A stretch of DNA of 64,000 nt, taken from Pochonia chlamydosporia 170 (taxonomy: Eukaryota > Ascomycota > Sordariomycetes > Hypocreales > Clavicipitaceae). The position numbers and the translations under genes were made by a program. The stretch is taken from NCBI RefSeq assembly GCF_001653235.2, contig NW_019154050.1, positions 1-64,000 on the forward strand, given 5' to 3'. Positions within the stretch are counted from its first letter, which is position 1. The number at the start of each line of letters is the position of its first letter. Under the pieces are notes generated by a model, which searched no databases, had not been told where the DNA came from, and was given only the letters and a program-made list of their open reading frames with translations. Of this stretch, positions 51,394 through 61,460 are shown one piece after another.

Positions 51394-53395
51394 ACATTAC
51401 CCCAAGAAGAGACCAGTTTATCTCAAAGTTGTCCCCTGCAAAGACGTGTGTTGAGGTTGCGGACGGCTCCGAAGTTCGCTCAAGAGGCAAGGGAGACGTG
51501 AGGATCTTTTACATCTCAAAGACAGGAAAAGCAAGGTCAACAATAGTACGTGGGGTGCACTATATCCCAGAGGCAGCGAGTAGCCTACTATCAGTCGGTG
51601 AACTAGAGGACAGAGGAGCACACATTATCGTAGACTCTCCGGGGAAGACAGTCACGGTGACAAGAAATCAGGAGGAAGTGTTGTTTGGTCACAGACATAA
51701 AAAGGTGTGGCGCCTGAGCCAGACGAGAGAGCACCGAGTTCATACAATCCAAGAGAAGGACTGCGATAACGAAATGGCTCAGAGCTTAACCCAAAAGATG
51801 CCTCAGAGACTACTACACGCTAGGTTAGGACACCCAGGCAAGCATATGGAAGGTAAGCTGAACACCCTGATGGATGATCTCGGAAACCAGTCATTCTGCC
51901 CGCCATTCTGCTCAAGCTGCACCGAGGCAAAAATGACAAGAAATGTCGCCAGGGAGCCGATGTCTATTGTGACAGAAAAGCTAGAGAGAGTCCACATGGA
52001 CCTTTGGGGGCCAGTTGAGCCATCACTGCAAGGAATGAAGTACATGTTGACAATCACTGACCAGGCTACCGGGAGAATCTGGGTTTATTTCTCCAGAGAC
52101 AAAATGAGAATTATTGAGAAGATTAAAGCCTGGGTAGTTGTGGCAGAAGCAGAATGTCGACAGTACGGAAAAGGTGAAAAGGTCATGGCCATGCGCTTTG
52201 ATCGCGGAAAGGAGTTTCTAAATGAGGCAATGAAGGTATTCTGCACGGGGAGAGCGATCCGGATCGAACCAACAGTGGGCTACCACCCGGAGGGAAATGG
52301 CATTTCTGAGAGGAGTATGAGAACTATATCGGAAAGGGGAGCTGCTATGCGACATGAAATGGACCTCCCGGCAGGTTACTGGGAGTTTTCTAATGCAACA
52401 GCGGCCTATCTGAGAAATAGGGGAGTTGTTAAGGGAATGGCTAAAAGCCCATGGGAGGTATGGGCCGTATGGCGCGGAGAGAAGCCAAGAGCAGGGCACT
52501 TAAGAGTGTTTGGATGCCCCGCCTGGGTACTGATCCCTGAAGAAAAGAGAACAAAGCTTCGTAAGAAAGCATGGCAAGGAGTCTTTGTTGGATACAAAGA
52601 AGAAACAGACAAAATCTATCTAGTCTGGAACCCAGCTGATAAGAGAGTCCACGAGGCTCGATTCGTAGAATTCGATGAGGGCAAGTACATGGACAATACA
52701 GTTGGGGAAGTATCACAATCGCAGCATGACGATGAAAAAGAGGATGCAATGGAACATGAGGAGTTCACTGATGACGAAACCGATGCCGGAGATTCGGCCA
52801 AGGACAGGATCACGGACCAGGAAGCTACAGACGTTGAGGACGAGGGTGGAGAAGGAACGAATGGAGACCCGACCGACCAAGACACTGCAGATTCAGAGGA
52901 AGAGCCTCACGGAGACACGATCATTGTTAATACAGAAGAAGCGGACAAAAGCCCTACTGGAGCCGAGGAGATGCTTAGTCCCAGCAACAACGCTAACTCG
53001 AATCAGCTGAAAACAAGATCCCAGATTCGACGAGACGCCGTGGCATTAAAAAGAGCAGAAAAGCAGCAAGCAGAGCTGGAACGGCGGCAAAGAGAAGAAC
53101 AGCGCGTGGCAGAACGTCTGAAGAAGCGAGGGGAGAGTAGCAGGAAGGAAAGAGCTATGGTAGCAAGGGCGCTTCTTCAGCCTAATACGGACATTTACGA
53201 CTTCGACCCGAAGAAGCTTACATTCCGACAAGCAATGGAAGGCAGTGAGAAGGACAAATGGTTAGGAGCCATAGACGAGTGTGGCGTTGAGCTTGACTAT
53301 GTTGAATAGCCCGACTCTGTGAAGTACTTGTTCTCTAGTTCAGTATATTTGACGATATCCTTTCTCCTGTTCCGCGCTAGTATGCGTTAACGCGT

Positions 53396-53977
53396 AGACA
53401 GAGAGTATTGTGCCGTGATGATATGTTCTGAGCTGTTGGTGGTGCTGTTGGTGGTGCTGTTGGCGGTTGTTTTGTTGGTGGACATATCCATCCTTTCGAT
53501 TCCGCCTCTCCGTCGCGTACTCTCCAATCTCCGGCACCGTAAACAATTGTCGGGCAGGACAAATGGAGTACCCAAGTCCATTCTCCATCGTGGGGCGTAC
53601 TAAAGCAGGGGCGCAACTCCCTTTACAGTACTGGGGGCTGTGATGTTTGGTGTTTCATGAGGTTCAGATGACTGACTTTCGGCGTTGTCGACGCGTCATT
53701 GATGGAGGATGATGCTGTTCTTGAGGATGTGTTCTATGTTGTTGGTACTGGCGGCGGCCGAATCTTTCCCTTTCTCCACGCGTCTCGATCGCGTCCTTCC
53801 CAAATGTGCAATGCCGTAAACTCTTGTCGGGCAAGAAAATGAAGTCCTCAAGTCCATTTTCCATCAAAGGGGCGTATGTGAGAAGGGCCAACACTCCCTT
53901 CCACGTACTGTGACTGTAATGTGTTGTGTTTCGTGAGGTTCTCACAATGAGAATTGGCGTGTTGACGCGTCGGCGAA
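53396..53977. repeat. Diverged tandem duplication (two units of about 290 bp)
   Basis: 53396-53697 and 53700-53977 resemble each other: each has a TTGTTGGT-type stretch, CCGTAAAC..TTGTCGGGCA, AAGTCCATT.TCCAT and GTTTC(A/G)TGAGGTTC, and ends near GACGCGTC. On the minus strand both can encode MENGL... with a Gln/His-rich tail, hinting at a duplicated coding remnant I do not recognise. The first unit includes a TGGTGCTGT trinucleotide-like repeat (53438-53465). Confidence 0.6.
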
Positions 53978-54176
53978 CGGGGATAGCCGCGATGCTCACG
54001 AGCTATCCTTAGGGCACCCAGAAACGGCTAAACTGTCTCTTCGAAGGTTCCCAGTAGACCTCTCGCGGAAATATCGCCAAAAATCAGCTCTGCAATGGAA
54101 TATGAACTCTCCAAAGGTCTTCCATTGTGCTGTTAGTGTCGTGATATGATCTCAAGCATAGTGCGTGGCTGAGTGG

Positions 54177-54242
54177 CCTGTAAACCCTTTCCCCCACTAA
54201 CCGGCTGCTAACAACACCAAGTGGGGGGAAATGTTTACAGGG
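54177..54242. repeat. Short inverted repeat, 22-bp arms
   Basis: Arms CCTGTAAACCCTTTCCCCC (54177 on) and its imperfect complement ending at 54242 enclose a 21-bp loop. It could be a very short MITE or a hairpin. No target duplication was identified. Confidence 0.65.
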
Positions 54243-54252
54243 GAGAGTTTTT

Positions 54253-54335
54253 TCGATATCGAATCGATCAAGTGACGATGCTGATCGATATGATCGAAAT
54301 CGAAATCGATTCGATTAATCGATCGATTTCGAAGC
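54253..54335. repeat. ATCGAT-rich palindromic tract
   Basis: Dense ATCGAT/TCGAATCGA/GAAATCGAAATC units, similar in composition to 7661-7750. No coding content. Confidence 0.6.
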
Positions 54336-55091
54336 TTGTACTATTGTCGTCTTCTGATACTAGACCAAGTACTAGACCAAGTACATGAATGTGAATGTGG
54401 TAGCATTCAGTCACTGATGACTGGAGGACGCCTTTGCGATTTCTACTTGTATGTTCTCCGAAATTCTTGGCAGGCCAGTCTGGCGCACATCACTAATTCT
54501 TCCATGCAGGGAGCTGCAGTGCCAGGGAAGCAAGTATAGTCTTAATGGCCGTCAGGAGAGCTTATCGAAAGGTTTGATTATTAAATCTCTTCGCTGTTTC
54601 TAATGAGTTACAAATTATCCTCTTCGGATGTCTGTTCATGGAATCGCGATATACTAGGAGTGATGATCGGGACACTCATTTCGACACTCATTTGCGCCAC
54701 ACACTCATTCTTGACAGTGGCTGGGCAGCGCACCGTCTGGTACCGCACAGCTTGGGACTTGGCCAGGTAGTATGCCAAGATCAGGTCGCTCATTCAAAGC
54801 AAGCACAATATGCTATTGTCAAATAAATGCTGCCTCAGTCAAGCAAACATGCGAGTGTGGCAAAGTGGCAATAGGAAATCGTAATACTGCTGCGTAAGCA
54901 GCAGTATGCCAATAAGTATATAATTTCGTATGATTCCATTCTTTTAGATAGAAAATCAAGAGTCTCTCGTTGCCCGATTCACAGGGGATCTTCTGCCCGA
55001 TCGTCGTCCAGTTATGCAAACGAGTCGTGAAGTGTGACAACACCCACATAACCAGATTGACCCATATAACCACTTTTTGCACTTTTCTCTA

Positions 55092-55480
55092 TTAGAATCG
55101 CTTCAACAGCCGCCTGCCAACTTCAGAATCCACTACTTCTGCTCTTTCCAGTCTTTCAGAACCCTCCATTTACGGGCTTTTTTTGCTGCTTCTTCAAATA
55201 CGCGTCTGCGCGCGTTGAGGGCCTTCAACTCTGCGACCTTGACTATCTTCCTCGCCTTGGCCAGCTGGTCTTCCTCTCTCTGTCTCACCATTTCACGGCC
55301 CTGTGCCACTGGTAACACCCCTCCCGACTGTAATGAACTATTCTTCAAAGCCTTACGTTGTTGTGCGAGGTGCTCGGCCATTTTGGTCCTCCCTGAATCT
55401 CTCTTGGTTTGTATCTGTCGGATAGTGGTGTCTCTGTCGACTCTGCTAACAGACCTGGTATAGTGGACACCAGCATAACT
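55092..55480 (-). pseudogene. Remnant of a Fot1/pogo transposase C-terminus
   Basis: The translation on the minus strand (RTKMAEHLAQQRKALKN ... LQSGGVLPVAQGREMV ... AAKKARKWRV) parallels the C-terminal region of the intact Fot1-like transposase at 17126-18799 (RTKLAETVAKRRRAMKN ... LQTGGVLTVAEGRRMV ... AKEARKWRT). A frame change near 55160 then leads to the shared end RRLLKRF and stop at 55092. The flank (55030-55075) has the subterminal motif ATAACCAGA. The rest of the element is gone. Confidence 0.85.
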
Positions 55481-55509
55481 TCGGGTATCATGAAGAAAGA
55501 AGATAGCCG

Positions 55510-55660
55510 GAAAAAGCAATTATGAGGGGTAAAATGTTCGGACGAAAAGAAGATCGTTGTACTTAAGGGATCACAGAAGCAGTATTGTAAAAAGAGGGAG
55601 CATAATCAAGAACTGCATCTTCAGCGTAGTAAAAATTAAATTGGAACCGCGTAACGCGAC
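55510..55660 (+). repeat. Dispersed repeat, copy 2
   Basis: Matches 48965-49142 with scattered differences, starting AAAAAGCAATTATGAGGGGTAA. It lies 30 bp from the Fot1 remnant. No associated copy of the 48255 gene was seen. Confidence 0.6.
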
Positions 55661-58600
55661 ATCTGTCCGTCGATATTCCTGGGAGGGTCCGTCCTGGAAA
55701 CTACGGCGTCTGCAGCATGTCAGCTGCGTATAAGATTCAACCTGTGTTGGTGCCCGTTGCCAATGGCTATGTACGCCTTTCTGATTCTGACACTGGACGC
55801 GGTGCCAATAGTCATTGCGATAATGGCAAACGACACAAGCGGCAACGGTGGTCAGAAGGTAAGTTAGTTGGGTCGGTGGCGGTGGCAACTGCGGAGCAAC
55901 CAGTCTTCAGCTTCCCGCAACCAGTTTGGCCGCAGTGATCAAAGTCAGGTGGTTAAGTAGCAGGCGGCTGAACTGGCTCAGATAATATTAACAATGCTGC
56001 TGTCGAGAACAATGAATTTATTTTCAACAACACCAGGTTGCCAGATGTTAGGTTGGCGGGAATATGCGACTACAGCGGTGCAAATTCATACTGTGCCATG
56101 TGGATGTCTGGACGAAGTAGCAAAAGTCGTAGGGCGTATCGGAGAGAAGTCCTCCGAGAAGTCCTACGCGCGTAGGCTCATGTCGGATTCTCAGCGGTCA
56201 TAGAGTCATAGATTACCAAAAATGGTAGGCTGGCCAACTACCTGAATGAATTAAGTTCGGTTGGGGTGTGAAGATGAAAAGGATCTGAACGCTTCAAGCT
56301 GGAAATCCAGTCCAAGCTGGAAAATGACACAGAAAAACATTAACATTAATAGCCAACTTAATTACACTTGAATATAGAGCTCTCTCCGTGACACCCTGTA
56401 GTGCCAAAGTAATTCTAACAGCTTGGTGTGCGACACTTCCTCACCTGTCACGAACCGAAGTTTTCTCTGTTCAGTCACAAGCAAACCTAGAATTCACCAT
56501 GAATCGCATGCTTAGCATCACCCTCATTCCTCCTATACCAACCGCCCCAGGCTCAGCTTATCTTGGCCCCGATGGCCTTCCAAAGGTCCCTCAGGTGCGT
56601 GCATTCTTCCGGACTTGGATCTGTAAATGCGAATAAATCCGAGAGAAGAGAGGTTGTAACGGTGAGAATAAAGGGCTATTGATTTCCGTCGAGGCCGTAG
56701 GTACTCCTTGTTTCGCATCATTATCATTAATGATTCATGCCTTGCGACGGGTATTAGAACCCGAAGACACCCTTTCTGATGAAAGTTTGACTTGTGGATT
56801 CCAACCAATACCCTGAATTCTATCCGCAATAGAACGGGTCCGCCTTTGCTGGCAGTGCTTTGCTGCTGAAACCATGCAGTCATGCTCTACATCGTTTGGG
56901 AGTCGAATAATATATGTGGTTGCTGCCATGTGGTATATTAGCTTTTGCAAATTAATTGCTACCTAGTGGTGGGAATGAAAATTGTGCCCAGATCGAAATT
57001 GTTTGATGCGTATCTGAATCTGGTCTTGCGACGTTTTGAGTTCCATGCCTGAGTACTCTATATATGTAGTCGGGATACATGGTATCGATATGTGGTTCAT
57101 TTTCTCTATCAACTGTTTATTGGGTCGCCCTTCAATTTCAGGAACTATTATCAATTTAAGCAATACAGGAGTCTAGACGGAAACCATGAGACGCTCGGCG
57201 AAGCAGGAGCATTTGTTACTCAAGTGCTGGAACATCGTGGCTTGTGTACCCATGGGTGAAACACAGCACTAGCAGAGAGAACATGGGACTCTCATTTAAC
57301 TAGCCTTTCCGCCATTCGGTGTCCGGCCGACCAAATGGTGGCTGCCTTAGATGACATGCCCATGAATCCCTGCTCGAATCGAACAAAGGTTCAAGTAGAG
57401 ACAACCCAACGACCGTGGCGACTAGGGATATCTAGATGCCCTGTAGTTAGGCAAAAACGGAGCTATACATCTCTGCGTCCCTAAATGTCCTGAATAGTGG
57501 CAGGAAAATTTCCATCTGCACCAACCAGTAAGTGCCAGTGACGTAATCACACTTCTGACTGCCGGGAAGATTTGACTCGAACGAACTGTGCGGCGAGGCA
57601 ACGAATGCCACTAACTGAGACCAATACCGACAGACCTGTCCCTGCAATTCACAACTCGCATGCATGAACAATAGTACTTCGGGATATTCCGATAGTACTA
57701 AAGGCAGAAGCAACTCGGTATTTCCTGGTGTATCGGACAGAAATCGTAGAACACACAGTACAACCACATCCAATATTCTAAAAGCAATTATCACACCAAA
57801 TTAAGGGACAGCTACTAGCTGCACTGCGGTATGAACCGGTTTGGGGGGGCTGTTCGGCCTTATTTGGGGCGCATTCCAAAATTCCATGTGCTTAGTCTGA
57901 TGGCGACACCAACGAGGATGCGGCTGCACCACTATTTCTTTTCTAGGACGCAATGTCGACACAAAGTGGCAAACTTTGCCTTGTTTGAGTTGGGCTGAAC
58001 ATAGCTCATGTCAGTCAACGTCCATTGACTTAAACAGTTGTTCCTCAGCAGTTGTAGTGTCGATATAACTGAACTTTGGCTTGAATGCAGGGGCTAAGTT
58101 AGCACACTCCACTGAGTGGTGTGGACATTCATGAGAAAGCACTTACATTCCACTTCCGACACCTGCGCTCTAGTAAAATTTGCACCTGGCAAGACATGAC
58201 ATTAACGCGAGCGCCGAAGTCCGACACCATATCAACCGCCCTGTGGCCTATAACGAATTGGGGCAGTACGTGGCGCTGGACGACAAAACGGGTGTTAGGC
58301 ACAATGCAAGCACGAAGGCCTCCAGTCATCACCGCGACGCTCGTCAGCCCGACGCTCCTTCCAACGTGGTCATCCCAGCCGATGCAAGGAGCCCTAATCA
58401 GCATACTGCAATAAGACGAGACAATCCTGCATCAATACGTGCATGCTCCGAGCTCGGTATGTTTCATGCCGAGCTGACACAACATATCTGTAACTGGCTG
58501 AGTCCAAGGTTGACTCGGCGGCCGCTCTCGCTTGCCAGGCTGGGACCCATCATAAGCGAGATTGCTTCTCATTAATTCTTAAGCTCAAGAGCGCTCCTTT

Positions 58601-59103
58601 GCCTTGTCCCGTTTTCTCTTTCTTCCTTCGCTTAGGATACTTGTTCGTAGTCGCCTAGCCAATTGTCAATACACTTGCTTGGACCGTTACAATATCCCCG
58701 TAGAGTGGCTCGGGAGCGTAACGGACGGAGAGTTCTCCTGACTATGACGGGTGTCCTTGCCTTACGATATCATGAAGCCGCCGTCAGCCACCTCAAGTCT
58801 GTCAACATGATTGCATACCCCACGTGGTTCTAGGAGGAGTTTCGCATGCCGCACATTTGTAAATGTAGGCTACCTTGTATTCACGCAAGAATGAGCTCTC
58901 TGTGCTCAAGGAATGAGTAGACTTAGTGTGATTGCTGGCTTTCGTAACAGATGTTTGTGTTTCAAGTGAATAAAGATGGCGAGAAATACAATACGCCTTT
59001 GTTTCTGTGGGAGCATGTCGGCGATGCTCTGTTGGTGGCAAGGAGCGCTAGTTTGCACGGACGCAAAATTTGTGATGGTACAATATGAGTAAATCAAGCC
59101 AGG
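55661..59103. other. Long gene-poor stretch
   Basis: No gene is supported over 3.4 kb. 55717-55938 has a small ORF (MSAAYKIQPV...) with a GTAAGT that could be an exon start. 56501-56600 has another possible first exon (MNRMLSITLIPP...) followed by GTGCGT. 56348-56405 resembles the end of the solo LTR at 59104-59267, so an old LTR fragment is likely there. The other ORFs are not protein-like. Confidence 0.35.
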
Positions 59104-59267
59104 TGTCAGATTGTGGCTTGTGGCGCTCCGTCACAGAACGGAGGTCAGTTCAGTATAAGAGAAACCAGCTGTTCATTCTTTGAGAAAAAGGAGAGAACAA
59201 GAATAATCAACTCAATTACTTTTGAAGATAGATCTCTGTGATACTGTAGTGCACCGTATTTCTGACA
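59104..59267 (+). repeat. Solo LTR, 164 bp
   Basis: Begins TGTCAGATTGTGG, ends TATTTCTGACA, and is flanked by a perfect 5-bp duplication CCAGG (59099-59103 and 59268-59272). It contains GTATAAGAG, a plausible promoter. No internal retrotransposon sequence adjoins it, so it is the product of LTR-LTR recombination. A diverged relative of its 3' part occurs at 56348-56405. Confidence 0.9.
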
Positions 59268-59272
59268 CCAGG

Positions 59273-59602
59273 TTTGGTGGCGTACATACGCTTGCCCTGT
59301 CTGAGGTCCCTCTGCAAGGCCAGCTTCACATTAGCGGCCAAGGGTTAGCAGCGGGATCTACATCTGACCGACGGCTCAATCCCCAAGGTAATCGGGATGG
59401 GGCATGGTCTCAGGCCATGCACATACCCATGGGAGCTGTCCTTACCCCTAAGAAGCGTGGCACTTGGCAGGTGCAGGCCTTCCCGCTAGTCCCACCCAAC
59501 CCAGGGGTTAACCAGTGACATTCTGGAATGCCATTCTGAAGTTGTTTTTTGATGCAAGATTAATTCAGCGAGGTAGCGCCGTGGCGGAAATCACTCCTGC
59601 GG
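59273..59602. other. Spacer after solo LTR
   Basis: Old flank of the solo LTR insertion. The frame from 59222 to 59518 is open but lacks an ATG start and protein-like features. Confidence 0.3.
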
Positions 59603-59990
59603 TCAATATATTCCTACGGTAAGGTTGAGGAAATGGTAGTAGCCTAAACTTCCAGGCGAATACCAATTTTTTCCATCATGCCATGCCGCAATATTCCCAT
59701 AACAGAACCCAGGATGTGATTGCCATGGGTCGGTGAGTAGGTCTACAGGGTTGGCTCCTGAGGTTCCATCCCATGTGTACTCTCGGATGACTCTTCCGAG
59801 GTGCATGGATGTCGCCATCTCTGCTAGCTGGTAGCCACTGCTTAGCTGTGACGTCATATTCGCCGTGCTGAGGACAATTGCACCTCCAGGGGGTCTACAA
59901 ACAAACCAGCCTTCTTATGGATGAGCAGAACAATCCGCCGGATGAATAGCAGGACGGCGAAGGCCGTGAGTTGGCGCCGTCAGGTCACCA
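59603..59990 (-). pseudogene. Fragment of a fungal integral membrane protein
   Basis: The minus strand encodes a hydrophobic segment ending in Lys/Gly (FAVLLFIRRIVLLIHKKAGL), then after a one-base frame loss near 59880 a soluble block with GGAIVLSTANMTSQL and further Trp/Tyr/Gly-rich sequence to a stop at 59603. The pattern resembles multi-pass membrane proteins of unknown function in ascomycetes (possibly DUF3433-like). Upstream sequence hits a stop near 59985, so only the C-terminal exon or exons remain. Non-functional as it stands. Confidence 0.45.
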
Positions 59991-61460
59991 GCTTTTCTGT
60001 GAGATTGGCCCCACTAGCGGATGGTGGACAGCCCCGGACGTTAAATAGTGGAGCTTGCGTCACGGAATCTCCTTGATCATGAAGTTATTACGTTCTCATG
60101 CGATCCAATTGGAGGGCACTGTACAATACAATAACAATCAGTACAGTACTAGTGCCTACAACCTGAAACATGCACCGAAGGGCACCAGTAGTTCGACACC
60201 TAGAGCACACCATTCATCCGAGAGTTCGCTTCGAATCATTGGCACATCCCAGCGCTTGGCTACTTGCGCTACTCTAGAAGTGACCACATACATGAGCATC
60301 CATTGTAGAGCATTAGGCCAGGGAATACATCTGTTGCGTTTGTGTCCAAAGTTAAACCACCATGCCATTGGTGTTGATGTGGATTATTCAGTACTGACGG
60401 TTTGCCCGTTCCTTGACACTGACTCGGGCCGCATCAATACATATTCCCCGCCTTGTCTTATATGATTTAACTAACGGAGACTCTTAACCCTGCGTCGAAG
60501 GAACTGACAAATCAGAGCTGTGGTTTATTTCCGTAACTCCCTCATCCATGTTCGCAGACTTGCGAAGCCCGGGCCCATTCCCTTATCTTCTGGCCTGGTA
60601 ACCCTTCAGCACGGCCTTTCTTCAGGATGGTAATAAGTGGCAGACCACCAACACTTATAGCAGCGTCATAGGTGAGGGTCCCGAACACGACAAGCCGACC
60701 AGCTCTCATTTTGGGTGGGCGGTGGTGCATTGTTGCGGCTCGGGTTATGTCGGGCTCGCACAACACAGCTGATTCAACAGCGCGCCACCCTCCAACCTAT
60801 ATCTTAAGAGCCTCTTCGAGATTCAACCCAGTGTCATTTAAAAGGACATAGACTACTCCGCATTGCGACGACGGTTGTTGAACCTGACACAGCATCAAGT
60901 GCATAGTCCAACCTGCCCCTTGCATAAATAGCCTACATTGGCGGCATCTCTAAGTTGCAGAATTTCGCGCACGCTTTCTATCTGTGTTTCGCTGTGGCGT
61001 TCAACAACGATAACCTAAACAACTTAGTGGAAAGACACGGACTCATCAGTATTTCAACGACTCGTGATCATAAATTCACCTGCTTTAAAAATTTTTTTTT
61101 CTTCCTGTTCGGTCGATATTTAGTACAACCGCTACATGCTCCATTCAGCCTGTTTCGTTTCGGGCATATGAATCTGGCGAACCGTGGCCGCCGTGTAGGC
61201 GAGAGTATATCGATAGTTTACTTAACTGACGATCGGGCTCATCGACCCAAGACCAACTCTTTACTTTAACTCAGCTGCGCACAGTCCTGCGGGACATATT
61301 TTGTCTTGATGGCCTTTGCAACCTCGGATGCACAGTACCAGCATGTGACTCCTACCACCGAAGAAGAATTCGGCCCGTTCTTCCATAGGTGCTATGTGGG
61401 AAATATAGGTGTTAGCTTGCAGGTGAAGGTCTGTTGAAGAGTCACACAACCACCGTGGCG
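59991..61460. other. Gene-poor stretch upstream of the bHLH gene
   Basis: No gene or element ends recognised in about 1.5 kb. ORFs at 60055-60465 (plus) and 60955-61269 (plus) lack protein-like composition. The last few hundred bases may include the former bHLH gene promoter. Confidence 0.3.

Larger units (their letters stand above)
49748..53309 (+). mobile_element. Ty1/copia retrotransposon, 3'-truncated, with nested MITEs
   Basis: 5' LTR (49748-49870), a primer-binding site, gag, protease and integrase in one frame, then an abrupt end just as reverse transcriptase should begin (53309). No RT, RNase H or 3' LTR is found downstream. Domain order (protease, integrase, then RT) is diagnostic of copia. 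Two 211-bp hAT-type MITEs sit in the gag and protease region. Confidence 0.88.
50043..53309 (+). pseudogene. Copia Gag-protease-integrase polyprotein, interrupted
   Basis: Three open blocks in one frame (50043-50462, 50674-51182, 51394-53309) are separated by two MITEs. Gag comes first; open codons continue upstream of 50043 with no earlier ATG. A zinc knuckle (CWCCGGMHFKHDC) lies near 50930 and an aspartic protease motif (WYLDSCAS, with Cys where Gly is usual) near 51150. The pre-integrase zinc motif is HARLGHPG ... CSSC (51815-51920). Integrase has D (HMDLWG), D (RFDRGKEF) and E (GNGISERSMR) at about 51995, 52195 and 52300. A long acidic and basic linker follows, and the ORF stops at 53309 before RT. 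The MITEs add stop codons. The element cannot replicate alone. Confidence 0.88.
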
